Source: Alteripontixanthobacter maritimus (GTDB lineage: Bacteria; Pseudomonadota; Alphaproteobacteria; Sphingomonadales; Sphingomonadaceae). Taken from it: a stretch of 64,000 nt of DNA. The stretch covers positions 2,551,501-2,615,500 of the forward strand of contig NZ_QBKA01000002.1 in NCBI RefSeq assembly GCF_003340475.1, in the 5' to 3' direction. A program made the position numbers and the translations under genes. Within the stretch, counting starts at the first letter, position 1, and each line of letters opens with the position of its first letter. This document shows, piece after piece, positions 1 to 8,850 of the stretch. The notes under the pieces were generated by a model. The model saw only the letters and a list, made by a program, of their open reading frames with translations, did no database searches and was not told the DNA's origin.

Positions 1-639
1 CGTGTCGATCGGGCCGCCCATCATGGTGAGCGTTCTGGGTGCGGCGGGATTGTTGTCCGCATTCATCAGCGCGGTGGCCGCCAGCGCGGGAACGGAAGGC
101 TGGCACACGGCGAGCATGTGCACGCCGTTGTCACTATCGGTATCGATATGCTCGCAGAACTCGATCAAATAATCGATATAGTCGTCCAGATCGAATGTGC
201 CGTCCGACAGCGGCACGTCCCTTGCATCCTTCCAGTCGGTAATAAAGACCTCGGCGCTTTCGACCATGCGTTCCACCGTGCCGCGCAGGAGGGTGGCGTA
301 ATGGCCGCTCATCGGGGCGACAATCAACAGTTTAGGGGCATCCGCCGGCAGGCCTTCGCGCACGAAATGCTTGAGGTCCCCGAACGGGCGATGCAACACC
401 AGCGTTTCGCTCACGGCATGGTCCGTGCCGTTTATCGTAACGTGTTCGATATCGAAGGCCGGTTTACCGTAGGTTGCGGTCGCGTGGGCAAACACTTCCA
501 TCGCCGAGGCAGCCATTGGGCCGAGGCCAAAATAAGACATCGGATTGGCCGGGTTGCCCAGCATTTCCGCCCCGATACTGGCGAACGCACTGGCGCTGTT
601 CAGCCAGTTCTTCTGCAATTCATGAGCGTTATAGAGCAT
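1..639 (-). CDS. phaZ: Intracellular polyhydroxyalkanoate depolymerase, 3' end cut by window edge
   Basis: Mobilises stored polyhydroxybutyrate granules in the cytoplasm. The first 213 codons are present; the gene continues beyond base 1. The start is the ATG at 639. No stop is reached, so the C-terminal part of the alpha/beta-hydrolase fold is missing. The lipase-box-like segment AVCQPS places Cys179 where the known intracellular PHB depolymerase family has its cysteine nucleophile instead of the serine of extracellular enzymes. The preceding segments (LLIVAPMSGHYA, FITDWKDAR) fit the same family. It diverges from the ABC transporter gene at 782, and a 17-bp palindrome lies about 64 bases upstream. 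The family call is by recognition, and the truncation is only the window edge. Confidence 0.88.
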   Translation of the reverse strand, partial: MLYNAHELQKNWLNSASAFASIGAEMLGNPANPMSYFGLGPMAASAMEVFAHATATYGKPAFDIEHVTINGTDHAVSETLVLHRPFGDLKHFVREGLPADAPKLLIVAPMSGHYATLLRGTVERMVESAEVFITDWKDARDVPLSDGTFDLDDYIDYLIEFCEHIDTDSDNGVHMLAVCQPSVPALAATALMNADNNPAAPRTLTMMGGPIDT

Positions 640-702
640 TTGGCGCGGTCCCCCTGTGGCCCATCGGGCCAGTCTGCCCTTCCAGATGGGCGTGTTCGTT
701 TC

Positions 703-719
703 ATGTTGCAACGCAACAT
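703..719. promoter_or_regulatory. Perfect 17-bp palindrome upstream of phaZ
   Basis: Seven-base arms ATGTTGC and GCAACAT flank AAC, 64 bases upstream of phaZ and 63 upstream of the ABC transporter start. The core TGC-N3-GCA resembles the TGC-rich sites reported for the PHB-responsive repressor PhaR in other alphaproteobacteria. The assignment to PhaR is an inference. Confidence 0.5.
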
Positions 720-781
720 AACAGGAAAGGGGTCCAGAACGGTGGATTTGTATGGCGCCTGCCCCTAGATGACAGCCGAAC

Positions 782-2590
782 ATGGCGCGCGCACCCGACA
801 CAGGCCCGATAGCGGCAGCCGAGCCCCCGCCAAAGGCGCGCTCGCTGAAGCCTTTGCGCATGATCTTCCGCATCATGGGGAATTTCCCGTCGCGGGTCGG
901 AATGGCTCTGCTGGCGCTGTTCATCACCGCAGGCGCAACTCTGGCGATCCCCGCAGGGCTGAAACTGGTGGTGGACGAAGGCTTCGCAGCCGGTAGCGAC
1001 CCGGACGATATCGCGATCTATTTCTATGCCCTGCTCGCCATCGTGGTGGTGCTGGGCATCGGTACCGCGATGCGGTTCTATTACGTCAGCCTTCTGGGCG
1101 AACGCGTGGTGGCGGATCTGCGCAACGAAGTGCACGCCAACCTCCTTCGCCTGGCGCCGGCGTTCTTCGAAGAGAACAGCCCCAAGGAAATCAGCAGCCG
1201 CATGACATCGGACACGACGATCATCGAAAACGTCGTCGGCACCACGCTGTCCATCGCGCTTCGCAACACCATCATGGCGATCGGCGGCACTGCCTATCTT
1301 TTCTGGCTAAGCCCGGAACTGACGGTGACACTCTTGATGGCGATCCCCGTTATCATCATCCCCATCGCGGTGCTGGGGCGGCGGTTGCAGAAGGTCAGCC
1401 GCACCAGCCAGGACCGGGTCGCCAATGTGGGTGCGAAAGTGGCCGAGGTGCTGGGCGCGATGAAGATCGTACAGGCATTCGGGCAGGAACGGCGCGAGGG
1501 CGAGGTGTTCGCCGCTTCCGTGGAAGATACGTTCGAAACCGCGCGCAAGCGGATCATCCTGCGCGCGGCGATGACGGCAGCGGTTATGCTGCTGATCTTC
1601 GGCGCCTTTACGCTGGTAATGTGGCGTGCGGCGCTGCTGGTGATCGATGGCGACCTGACCGGCGGGACAATCGTGGCGTTCCTGTTTGCCGGCGGGATCG
1701 TGGCAGGCAGCTTTGGCGCGCTGACGGAGGTGTATGGCGATCTTCTGCGCGGGGCCGGTGCGGCCAGCCGCCTCGCGGAATTGCTGGAAGAAGAACCCGC
1801 TATCGCGCCGCCGGAACGCCCGCAGGCATTGCCCAGCCCGCCACGTGGCAGCCTGTCGTTTCGCGGCGTCACATTCCATTACCCCACGCGGCCGGACATT
1901 TCGGCGCTGGAGGACTTCACGCTCGAGGTCGAGCCGGGCGAAACAGTCGCGCTGGTCGGCCCATCGGGCGCGGGCAAGACCACCGTGTTCCAGCTGGCCG
2001 AACGGTTTTACGATCCGCAATCCGGCTCCATCCGCATCGACGGCGTGTCGCTGACATCGGCCGACCCCGCCGAAGTGCGCCGCCGCATCGCGCTGGTTCC
2101 ACAGGATGGCGTGCTGTTCAGTGCCAACGCCCGCGACAATCTGCGTTACGGTGCGTGGGAGGCAGATGACGAGGCCATCTGGGATGCCGCCCGCGCCGCC
2201 AATGCCGAAGATTTCCTGCGCGCCCTACCTCGCGGCCTCGATACGTTCCTGGGTGAGAACGGCACACAATTGTCGGGCGGCCAGCAGCAACGCGTCGCGA
2301 TTGCCCGCGCGCTGTTGCGTGATGCGCCGATCCTGCTGCTGGACGAGGCGACCAGCGCATTGGACGCTGAAAGCGAGGCGCTGGTGCAGGATGCGCTCGA
2401 CCGGCTGATGGCGCAGCGCACTACGCTGGTCATCGCGCACCGGCTCGCGACGGTGCGCTCCGCCGACCGCATCATTGTGCTGGAGGATGGCCGTATCGTG
2501 GAACAGGGCAGCCATACGCAACTTTCCGCAATGGGCGGATTATATGCGCGATTGGCGGAATTGCAGTTCACTGCCGGACGCGCTGCCTGA
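782..2590 (+). CDS. ABC transporter, fused permease and ATPase (MsbA-like exporter)
   Basis: A 602-residue half-transporter expected to homodimerise in the inner membrane and export a lipid, drug or other hydrophobic substrate. Residues about 35-330 form the six-helix type I exporter domain. The nucleotide-binding domain follows, with Walker A GPSGAGKTT (about residue 394), signature LSGGQQQR (about 498), Walker B ILLLDEATSALD and an H-loop in VIAHRLATV. The length is typical for the MsbA/ABCB-type family. It starts at the ATG at 782 and diverges from phaZ. Neighbours do not reveal the substrate, so none is named. Confidence 0.9.
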   Translation: MARAPDTGPIAAAEPPPKARSLKPLRMIFRIMGNFPSRVGMALLALFITAGATLAIPAGLKLVVDEGFAAGSDPDDIAIYFYALLAIVVVLGIGTAMRFYYVSLLGERVVADLRNEVHANLLRLAPAFFEENSPKEISSRMTSDTTIIENVVGTTLSIALRNTIMAIGGTAYLFWLSPELTVTLLMAIPVIIIPIAVLGRRLQKVSRTSQDRVANVGAKVAEVLGAMKIVQAFGQERREGEVFAASVEDTFETARKRIILRAAMTAAVMLLIFGAFTLVMWRAALLVIDGDLTGGTIVAFLFAGGIVAGSFGALTEVYGDLLRGAGAASRLAELLEEEPAIAPPERPQALPSPPRGSLSFRGVTFHYPTRPDISALEDFTLEVEPGETVALVGPSGAGKTTVFQLAERFYDPQSGSIRIDGVSLTSADPAEVRRRIALVPQDGVLFSANARDNLRYGAWEADDEAIWDAARAANAEDFLRALPRGLDTFLGENGTQLSGGQQQRVAIARALLRDAPILLLDEATSALDAESEALVQDALDRLMAQRTTLVIAHRLATVRSADRIIVLEDGRIVEQGSHTQLSAMGGLYARLAELQFTAGRAA

Positions 2591-2751
2591 CGCGCTGCCT
2601 GACACGGACGCTGCGCGCCTGCATTCGATCAACTTGCCATTTCCGCCGACAAGCGGCACCACCGCGCGCAATGTATTTGCTACGGCCAACAGGCCGATCC
2701 CGGACGCAAAACTGTGCCGGACCGATTTGGATTTCTGGAAGGACTGACCTG

Positions 2752-4941
2752 ATGACACGTATCTTTACCGCCGGCGCGAGCGCGCTCGCCATTGCCCTTG
2801 CTATGGGCGCGGCGCCCGCTTCGGCCGAAACCTCCGGCGATGTCGCAGCCGCCGTGCCGGTGGATATCGAAACCGTGCAGGACATGACGAACGAAATGGC
2901 GGAAAGTGATCTGCCCACCATGACCTTCGGGACGTGGGGCGTGGATACCGATTTGCTCGACCCGGCCGTCGATCCGGGCGACAATTTCTTCGATTATGCC
3001 AACGGTAAATGGATCGCGGCGAACGACCTCCCGGCGGAATTCGGCCGTTTCGGCGCGTTCACCGTGCTCAATGAAAAGTCACGCAACGATGTGAAGACAT
3101 TGATCGAGGAACTGGTCGCGCAGGATAATGCGCCCGGCAGCAGCGAAGCGCGCATCGTCGATGCGTATAATGCCTATCTCGATATCGACGCCATCGATGC
3201 GGCGGGCCTGGTCCCGGCCTATCCGTATCTCGGCAAGATTTATGGCGCGAAGTCGGTGAAGGAACTGGCGACACTGATGCCGCAGGCGGGTTATCCGTCG
3301 CTCATTTCCGTAGGCGTAACGGTCGATCCGAAAGACCCCAACAGCCACACGCTCAGCACCGGTTTTTCCGGCATGGGCCTGCCCGATCGCGATTACTATC
3401 TCGTCGATAACGAGAAGAACGAGAATATCCGTTCGGAATATCGGAAGTACTTGACCTTCCTCCTCGGTAAAGCTGGATACAAAGCGCCGGAGCGTACGGC
3501 AGACATGGTCTATGCTTTCGAGGAGAATGTCGCGCGGCTGGAATGGGACCGGGTCGCCCTTCGCAACCGCGACCTTACTTACAACCGCATGGACCGCGCA
3601 GAACTGGTGCGGCTGGCGGGCGATTTCCCGATCGAGACGATTTTGTCGGAAGCGGGCTTCGCCGGCCATGACGATTTCCTGATGAGCCAGCTTCCCCCGA
3701 CTGACGAGGAACTGGCCAAAGCCGGGATTGCGAAGGAAGATGCAGCCAGCATGATCGGCGGCGGCACGCCGGGCATGATGCGCCTGATTACCGAAACCCA
3801 GCTGCCGGTGCTGCAGGCCTATATGGCGGCGCAATTCCTGTCCGGAAACGCGTCCGTCCTGCCCAGCGAAATCGACCAGGCGCGGTTCGACTTTTATGGC
3901 AAGACCCTGTCGGGCACCGAAGAACAGGAACCGCGCTGGAAGCGGGCCATCGGCAACACCCAAGGCCAGTTGGGCGAAGTGCTCGGCAAGCTTTATGCCG
4001 AGCGGTACTTCCCTGCCGAAAGCAAGACCGCGATGGACGAACTGGTCGCCAATCTGCGGCTTGCCATGCGGGCGTCGCTGGAAGAAAACGAATGGATGAC
4101 CGAGGCTACCAAGGCGCAGGCTTATGCCAAGCTCGACAGCTTCAATCCCAAGATCGGCTATCCCGACAATTTCGAAACGTATGACGGGCTGGAAATTGAT
4201 GCGAACGATCCGCTTGGCAACCGCATGGCGGCCACCAGATGGGCCATCGCAGATTCGCGCAGCCGCCTGGGCGAGCCGGTCGACAAGTCCGAATGGTTCA
4301 TGCTGCCACAGACCGTGAATGCCTATTACAACCCGGCCTTCAACGAAATCGTCTTTCCCGCAGCTATTCTGCAGCAGCCGTTCTTCGGCCCGAACGCCGA
4401 CATGGCGGTCAATTATGGTGGTATCGGCGGCGTGATCGGCCATGAAATCGGCCACGGCTTCGACGATCAAGGCGCAAAATACGATTCCACCGGAACACTG
4501 CGCAACTGGTGGGCGGATGCCGATCTGGAACGCTTCCAGGAACTGGGTGCGGCGCTGGCTGCGCAATATGACAGCTACTGCCCGTACGATAATGGCGAAA
4601 CCTGCGTGAACGGCAAGTTCACGCTGGGCGAGAATATCGGCGATGTCGGCGGGCTGAGCCTGGCCTACCGCGCCTACAAAATTGCGCTGGACGGCAAGGA
4701 AGCGCCGGTGATCGACGGGCTGACCGGAGACCAACGCTTCTTTCTCGGCTGGGCGCAGGTATGGCGTTCGATGCAGCGGGAGGAGACCGGACGACAGCGG
4801 CTGCTGACCGATTCCCACTCGCCCGAAATCTACCGCGTCAACGGCGCGGTGCGGAACATCGATGCATGGTACGAGGCGTTCGGCGTGACGCCCGATGACG
4901 AGTTGTATTTGCCCCCAGAAGACCGTGTGAAGATCTGGTAG
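2752..4941 (+). CDS. M13 family zinc metallopeptidase (neprilysin/PepO-like), exported
   Basis: A 729-residue zinc endopeptidase probably acting on peptides in the periplasm. The ATG at 2752 is preferred over an in-frame ATG at 2671 because it gives a clean signal peptide (hydrophobic ALAIALAMGAA, then AxA cleavage near residue 24). The zinc site is VIGHEIGHGFDDQ (HExxH about residue 564), followed by the third ligand motif GENIGDVGG about 63 residues later. Both are hallmarks of M13. NAYYNP before the zinc site and the C-terminal YRVNG also fit the family. It follows the ABC gene by 161 bases, and a structured repeat array lies immediately downstream. Confidence 0.93.
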   Translation: MTRIFTAGASALAIALAMGAAPASAETSGDVAAAVPVDIETVQDMTNEMAESDLPTMTFGTWGVDTDLLDPAVDPGDNFFDYANGKWIAANDLPAEFGRFGAFTVLNEKSRNDVKTLIEELVAQDNAPGSSEARIVDAYNAYLDIDAIDAAGLVPAYPYLGKIYGAKSVKELATLMPQAGYPSLISVGVTVDPKDPNSHTLSTGFSGMGLPDRDYYLVDNEKNENIRSEYRKYLTFLLGKAGYKAPERTADMVYAFEENVARLEWDRVALRNRDLTYNRMDRAELVRLAGDFPIETILSEAGFAGHDDFLMSQLPPTDEELAKAGIAKEDAASMIGGGTPGMMRLITETQLPVLQAYMAAQFLSGNASVLPSEIDQARFDFYGKTLSGTEEQEPRWKRAIGNTQGQLGEVLGKLYAERYFPAESKTAMDELVANLRLAMRASLEENEWMTEATKAQAYAKLDSFNPKIGYPDNFETYDGLEIDANDPLGNRMAATRWAIADSRSRLGEPVDKSEWFMLPQTVNAYYNPAFNEIVFPAAILQQPFFGPNADMAVNYGGIGGVIGHEIGHGFDDQGAKYDSTGTLRNWWADADLERFQELGAALAAQYDSYCPYDNGETCVNGKFTLGENIGDVGGLSLAYRAYKIALDGKEAPVIDGLTGDQRFFLGWAQVWRSMQREETGRQRLLTDSHSPEIYRVNGAVRNIDAWYEAFGVTPDDELYLPPEDRVKIW

Positions 4942-4984
4942 GAATGGTGGGCCGGGGGGCAACTCCCGGTGCATTGTCAGTAGT

Positions 4985-5345
4985 TTCTGGTTAGCCTCAA
5001 GCGCCGATGTTTTTTGTTTGGCCTCAAGCGCCGGCGGGAGTTGTTTGTTTGGACCCTGCGGGCGCGGACCATCCGGTCCGCTTGCTACCTCGCATAAGCT
5101 CGGGCGGCCGTTCGGCCTTGCCGTTTGCTGGTCGCAAACGGAACTTGCGCTACCATTGCAATTTTGAACCCGGTCCTTGGCTACGGCAGTCATAGGCCCA
5201 AAGGGCCGCCCGCAGCGCAAAACGCGAGGATAGCCTAAGGGAGCGGATGCGACCGCCGGCGCTTGAGGCTAAACCAAAAACTTCCGTCCCGCCCGCAGGG
5301 TCTAAAACAAAAACACCGGCGCTTGAGGCTAAACCAAGAACCTCC
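4985..5345. repeat. Nested intergenic repeat array with structured repeat copy 1
   Basis: This gap between the M13 gene and uppP holds no convincing gene. Its core (about 5042-5234) is copy 1 of a structured element whose second copy lies near 11,316-11,502. The core has hairpins GCGGACC-ATCC-GGTCCGC (5064-5081), GGCCG-TT-CGGCC (5106-5117) and CCGTTTG-CTGGTCG-CAAACGG (5121-5141). It is closed by CTGCGGGCG (5056-5064) pairing with CGCCCGCAG (about 5207-5215). Around it sit four copies of an AGCCTCAAGCGCCGG-type unit: two forward (4989, 5020) and two reversed (5255, 5316). A fragment CCCGCAGGGTC (about 5293) is the reverse complement of the left core edge. It looks like an insertion hotspot for palindromic repeats. 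Function unknown. Confidence 0.8.
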
Positions 5346-5382
5346 GCTTGACTTCGTCGCTCCTATGCCTTTGGGCGCTTCG

Positions 5383-6189
5383 ATGGATCAGACAATTACT
5401 GCTATCCTCCTTGGAATCCTGGAGGGTTTGACCGAATTCCTGCCCGTGTCCTCGACCGGACATCTCATTCTTGCACAAGAACTGTTCGGCTATGATGCCG
5501 CACGGTGGCGGCAGTTCAATATTGTCATCCAGCTAGGCGCGATCCTGGCTGTTGTGGTCAGCTATTGGGGCACGTTCTGGCAGATGGGCACCGGGCTGCT
5601 GAAGCGCGAAACCGAGGCGGTGCGCTTCACGCGCAACATCCTGCTGGCGTTCCTTCCCGCCGCATTCATCGGCCTGATGGCCAAGGATGCGATCGACCTG
5701 TTGCTCGATTCACCCATGGTGGTCGCTGTCATGTTGGTGGTGGGCGGTGTTGCCATCCTGATCCTGGAAAAAACCATCAAGCCGTCGGAAGATGCCGGCG
5801 TGGCCGCAATGACTGCGAAGACCGCGATCGGTATCGGGTTTGTCCAATGCCTTGCCATGGTGCCCGGAACGAGCCGCTCCGGCGCGACAATCCTTGGCGC
5901 GCTGGCAATGGGAGTGGGCCGCAAGACCGCGGCCGAGTTCTCCTTTTTCCTGGCCGTACCGACCATGATCGGCGCCGCTACCGTAAAGATATTCGACGAA
6001 CCGGCGCTGCTTGCGGGCAACGCATCGATCGGGTGGTGGGAAATCGGCCTGGGCTTCGGCGCTGCGTTCCTGACGGCGCTCGCCATCGTACGCCTGTTCG
6101 TCGCTTATGTCTCGAAACACGGTTTTGCGCCATTCGGTTGGTATCGGATTGTGGCCGGGCTGTTCGCAATCTGGGTGCTGGCGGGTTAA
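5383..6189 (+). CDS. uppP: Undecaprenyl-diphosphatase
   Basis: Integral membrane phosphatase that recycles undecaprenyl diphosphate to the monophosphate carrier for peptidoglycan and polysaccharide export. Overproduction in other bacteria gives bacitracin resistance. The 268-residue protein has both family motifs: EGLTEFLPVSSTGH near the N-terminus and PGTSRSG in the middle, with about eight hydrophobic segments. The ATG at 5383 gives the usual family N-terminus; upstream in-frame starts run into the repeat array and are disfavoured. Confidence 0.95.
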   Translation: MDQTITAILLGILEGLTEFLPVSSTGHLILAQELFGYDAARWRQFNIVIQLGAILAVVVSYWGTFWQMGTGLLKRETEAVRFTRNILLAFLPAAFIGLMAKDAIDLLLDSPMVVAVMLVVGGVAILILEKTIKPSEDAGVAAMTAKTAIGIGFVQCLAMVPGTSRSGATILGALAMGVGRKTAAEFSFFLAVPTMIGAATVKIFDEPALLAGNASIGWWEIGLGFGAAFLTALAIVRLFVAYVSKHGFAPFGWYRIVAGLFAIWVLAG

Positions 6190-6350
6190 AGCCAGGGTGG
6201 GTTGGATCAACCTAGCGGCATAGGGGCTGGCCATATTTCGTACATTGCCTTCATTTCGTCGCATTTTGCGGAACCAGCAGTCTTCTTGCCCATTTGGGCG
6301 AGTAGTATCGGGTGCGATTGTGCGCTCGCAACGGATCGGATTGCAGGCAG

Positions 6351-6605
6351 ATGGGCCTAATTGTTCTAACCCTGATCGGCGCCATTTTCGGATGGCTGCT
6401 GTCGATTGTGGCAGAGCAGCAGCAAAATCGCGAGATTCTGCTGAATATGGCTGTCGGCGCTGCAGGCGCTGTTGTAGGTGGGTTTCTGGTGCAGGGCGCA
6501 TTGGTCTTTTTCAATTTGAGCGGCCTTGCCCTCCTCATATCCATGCTTGCCGCAGTGGGCGCCCTTGCGTTGTTTCAGGCAATGCGCGATCGCCTGCCTA
6601 TCTGA
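6351..6605 (+). CDS. Small membrane protein, GlsB/YeaQ/YmgE-like
   Basis: An 84-residue protein with three hydrophobic glycine-rich segments (LIGAIFGWLLSIV, AVGAAGAVVGGFLV, LLISMLAAVGALALF). This pattern matches the transglycosylase-associated (GlsB/YeaQ/YmgE) stress membrane proteins, whose biochemical role is not settled. The start at 6351 gives the typical MGLIxxLxxGxxxG opening; an upstream start at 6312 would add a polar, unlikely N-terminus. It probably stands alone after uppP. Confidence 0.65.
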   Translation: MGLIVLTLIGAIFGWLLSIVAEQQQNREILLNMAVGAAGAVVGGFLVQGALVFFNLSGLALLISMLAAVGALALFQAMRDRLPI

Positions 6606-6708
6606 CGATTTTTCACGAATAGCCCCGCCCTGTAACGGGACCGAAGTTAGGGGTTACATAACGGTCTGCAATTGATATGCAGGCCGACCACAACGAAGGG
6701 GAATACCA

Positions 6709-6969
6709 ATGAAGTTCACTATGAAAACCGCCATGGTCGCAACCGTCGCCACACTCGGCCTCAGCCTCGCTGCATGTGACAGCGCCGCTGAAAACGAGAT
6801 GGAAGACAACGCGGAAGAAATGGAAGACGCCGCGGACATGGAAATCGAAAACATGGAAGAAACCGGCCAGATCACCGACGATCAGGCCGACGCCATGGAA
6901 GACAATGTCGACGACCAGGCAGAAGCCATGGAAGAAGCAGCCGACGAAATGGATTCCGAACCCACCTAA
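6709..6969 (+). CDS. Small, strongly acidic lipoprotein
   Basis: An 86-residue protein with a lipoprotein signal peptide and lipobox LSLAACDS, so it should be acylated on Cys24 or so. The mature part is almost entirely Glu, Asp, Met and Ala with repeated EDxxEEMEDAAD and DQADAMED units. It is probably a helical or disordered envelope polyanion that could bind cations. A ribosome-binding sequence (aagggg) precedes the ATG, and a strong terminator follows. No named family recognised. Confidence 0.75.
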   Translation: MKFTMKTAMVATVATLGLSLAACDSAAENEMEDNAEEMEDAADMEIENMEETGQITDDQADAMEDNVDDQAEAMEEAADEMDSEPT

Positions 6970-6986
6970 ACTGGGCTTCTGAATAT

Positions 6987-7028
6987 AAAAAAACCGGCGT
7001 CGGGATCATCCCGGCGCCGGTTTTTTTA
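6987..7028. terminator. Bidirectional intrinsic terminator
   Basis: A GC-rich hairpin (ACCGGCG ... CGCCGGT with an inner CGGGA/TCCCG stem) is flanked by an A-run on the left and a T-run on the right. It can terminate both the acidic lipoprotein gene (+) and phhA (-). Confidence 0.88.
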
Positions 7029-7050
7029 TGCCTTCACCTCGGCGCGTAAA

Positions 7051-8001
7051 TCAGACCGGGTCGGCCCCGCTGCCGCGCCCGCCGCGCAGGAGATATTCCT
7101 GCGTCCCGCGGTTCACCACGTGATCCACATCGATCACGGCGGAGTTGGCGTAAGTGAAGGCAGGCGGCAGAGATTTGTACAGCTTGTCGAAATCGCGTTC
7201 GACCGTTTGCCGGTACAGGTCATCGAAATCCTCGATGACGAAATAGGTCGGCTGCAGGTCGCTGATTACATAATCGGTCCGCATAACGCGATCGACATTG
7301 AGCATAATGCGGTTGGGGCTTTTCGCCTCGGTCGCGAAGACGACTTCCGTGGGCCCCGACAGGATACCGGCGCCATAGGCGCGAACCTCGTCATCCTCCA
7401 TCATCAGACCGAATTCCACGGTGTACCAGTAGAGCGATCCCAGCGCCTTCAACCGGTTGTACCGCATCGCCTTCCATCCTGCGCGGCCATATTCCTGCAT
7501 GTAATCGGCAAAGGTCGGGTCGGTCAGCATGGGGACGTGGCCGAACACATCGTGGAACACGTCTGGTTCCTGAATGTAATCGAACGTCTCGCGCGTCCGG
7601 ATAAAGTTCCCGGCCGGAAAACGGCGGTTGGCAAGGTGCCAGAAGAACACGTGATCGGGAATCAGCATGGGCACGGGCACTACGCTCCAACCGGTTAGCT
7701 TGCCCAGATTTTCGCTCATTTCGACGAAGTCCGGCACTCCGCCGCGCCCCAGGTCCAGCTTGTCGAGCCCGCGCATGAACGCTGAGACGGCGCGTCCCGG
7801 CAGCACTTTCATCTGGCGCGCGAAGAGGTCGTCCCAGATCGCATCGTCCTCGCTGTCGTAGCTCGTCTGCTCGGGCTCCAGCCAGTCTTCGCCCAGATGG
7901 TTCGGCTTCTGGAGCGGTGCGGTAAACACGTCTTGGGGCATTTCGGGAAGCTGCGCGTAATTGGCAGCGGCGGATGCTTTGTCGAGTGCGATAGTAGCCA
8001 T
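7051..8001 (-). CDS. phhA: Phenylalanine 4-monooxygenase
   Basis: Converts phenylalanine to tyrosine using tetrahydropterin, O2 and non-haem iron in the cytoplasm. The 316-residue protein has the three iron ligands His150 and His155 (in FHDVFGHVPML) and Glu196 (in YWYTVEFGL). The conserved MLIPDHVFFW and RRFPAGNFIR segments surround the pterin/substrate site. It lacks an N-terminal ACT domain, as usual for bacterial enzymes. No pterin recycling gene (phhB) is adjacent. It diverges from ppk2 with 59 bases between starts. Confidence 0.95.
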   Translation of the reverse strand: MATIALDKASAAANYAQLPEMPQDVFTAPLQKPNHLGEDWLEPEQTSYDSEDDAIWDDLFARQMKVLPGRAVSAFMRGLDKLDLGRGGVPDFVEMSENLGKLTGWSVVPVPMLIPDHVFFWHLANRRFPAGNFIRTRETFDYIQEPDVFHDVFGHVPMLTDPTFADYMQEYGRAGWKAMRYNRLKALGSLYWYTVEFGLMMEDDEVRAYGAGILSGPTEVVFATEAKSPNRIMLNVDRVMRTDYVISDLQPTYFVIEDFDDLYRQTVERDFDKLYKSLPPAFTYANSAVIDVDHVVNRGTQEYLLRGGRGSGADPV

Positions 8002-8060
8002 GGCCTTCCCCTATAACCCAAATGCTTCCAAAAGGTGCGCATTTCTAACGGGAGATTGGC

Positions 8061-8840
8061 ATGGGAAAGCTGAAAGGCAAGGATTACCGGCACCTGCTGC
8101 GTCCGCTGGAAGAGGAATTGGTGGGTATGGCCCGCTGGGCACGCGAAACAGGGCAGCGCATCTGTGTGCTGTTCGAGGGGCGTGATACGGCGGGCAAGGG
8201 CGGCGCGATCCGGGCGGTAAGCCAGCGCCTCAATCCGCGTCAATGCCGGGTGGTGGCACTGCCGAAGCCTGACGAGCGGGCGCAAACGCAATGGTATTTC
8301 CAACGCTATGTCCGGCATTTGCCTGCCGCCGGGGAAATAGTATTGTTCGACCGCAGCTGGTACAATCGTGCCGGCGTCGAAAAGGTGATGGGGTTTGCGT
8401 CGAACGAGGAGGTTGCGCGCTTCCTGAACGAGGCACCGTGCTTTGAACGGATGCTGGTGGATGACGGTATTCTGCTGTTCAAATACTGGCTGGCAACCGA
8501 TCAGGACCGGCAGGAAGAGCGGCTGGCAGAACGTCTGGAAGATCCGCTCAAACGCTGGAAACTGTCACCGATGGACCTCGCCGCACGCGAGAAATACGCC
8601 GAATACAGCGACGCGCGCGAGACGATGCTGCGGGCTACGCATACCGACCATGCACCGTGGACGCTGGTAAATTTCAACGACCAGAAGCGCGGGCGGCTGA
8701 CCCTGATCCGCGATTTGCTCGATCGCTTGCCAAACTACGACATCGCGCCGCCCGATATCGTCTTCCCACCCCTCGGCCATGAGCCGCTGGTGGAGGAATA
8801 TCGCGTGGTCGCACCGCTGAAAGATTATGTGGTGGAATAG
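8061..8840 (+). CDS. ppk2: Polyphosphate kinase 2 family protein
   Basis: Transfers phosphate between polyphosphate and nucleotides. The 259-residue single-domain protein has Walker A GRDTAGKGG (Lys47) and the lid/Walker B region LFDRSWYNRAGVE (Asp97), both typical of PPK2. The length fits class I enzymes, which usually phosphorylate nucleoside diphosphates, but the nucleotide preference cannot be read here. The ATG at 8061 follows the ribosome-binding sequence gggag. Confidence 0.92.
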   Translation: MGKLKGKDYRHLLRPLEEELVGMARWARETGQRICVLFEGRDTAGKGGAIRAVSQRLNPRQCRVVALPKPDERAQTQWYFQRYVRHLPAAGEIVLFDRSWYNRAGVEKVMGFASNEEVARFLNEAPCFERMLVDDGILLFKYWLATDQDRQEERLAERLEDPLKRWKLSPMDLAAREKYAEYSDARETMLRATHTDHAPWTLVNFNDQKRGRLTLIRDLLDRLPNYDIAPPDIVFPPLGHEPLVEEYRVVAPLKDYVVE

Positions 8841-8850
8841 GTGGACCTTC

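Noticed and set aside
3079-5220. 713-codon open frame on the minus strand opposite the M13 peptidase
   Set aside because: It mirrors the codon structure of the peptidase gene, as is common in high-GC DNA, has no recognisable domain, and runs into the intergenic repeat.
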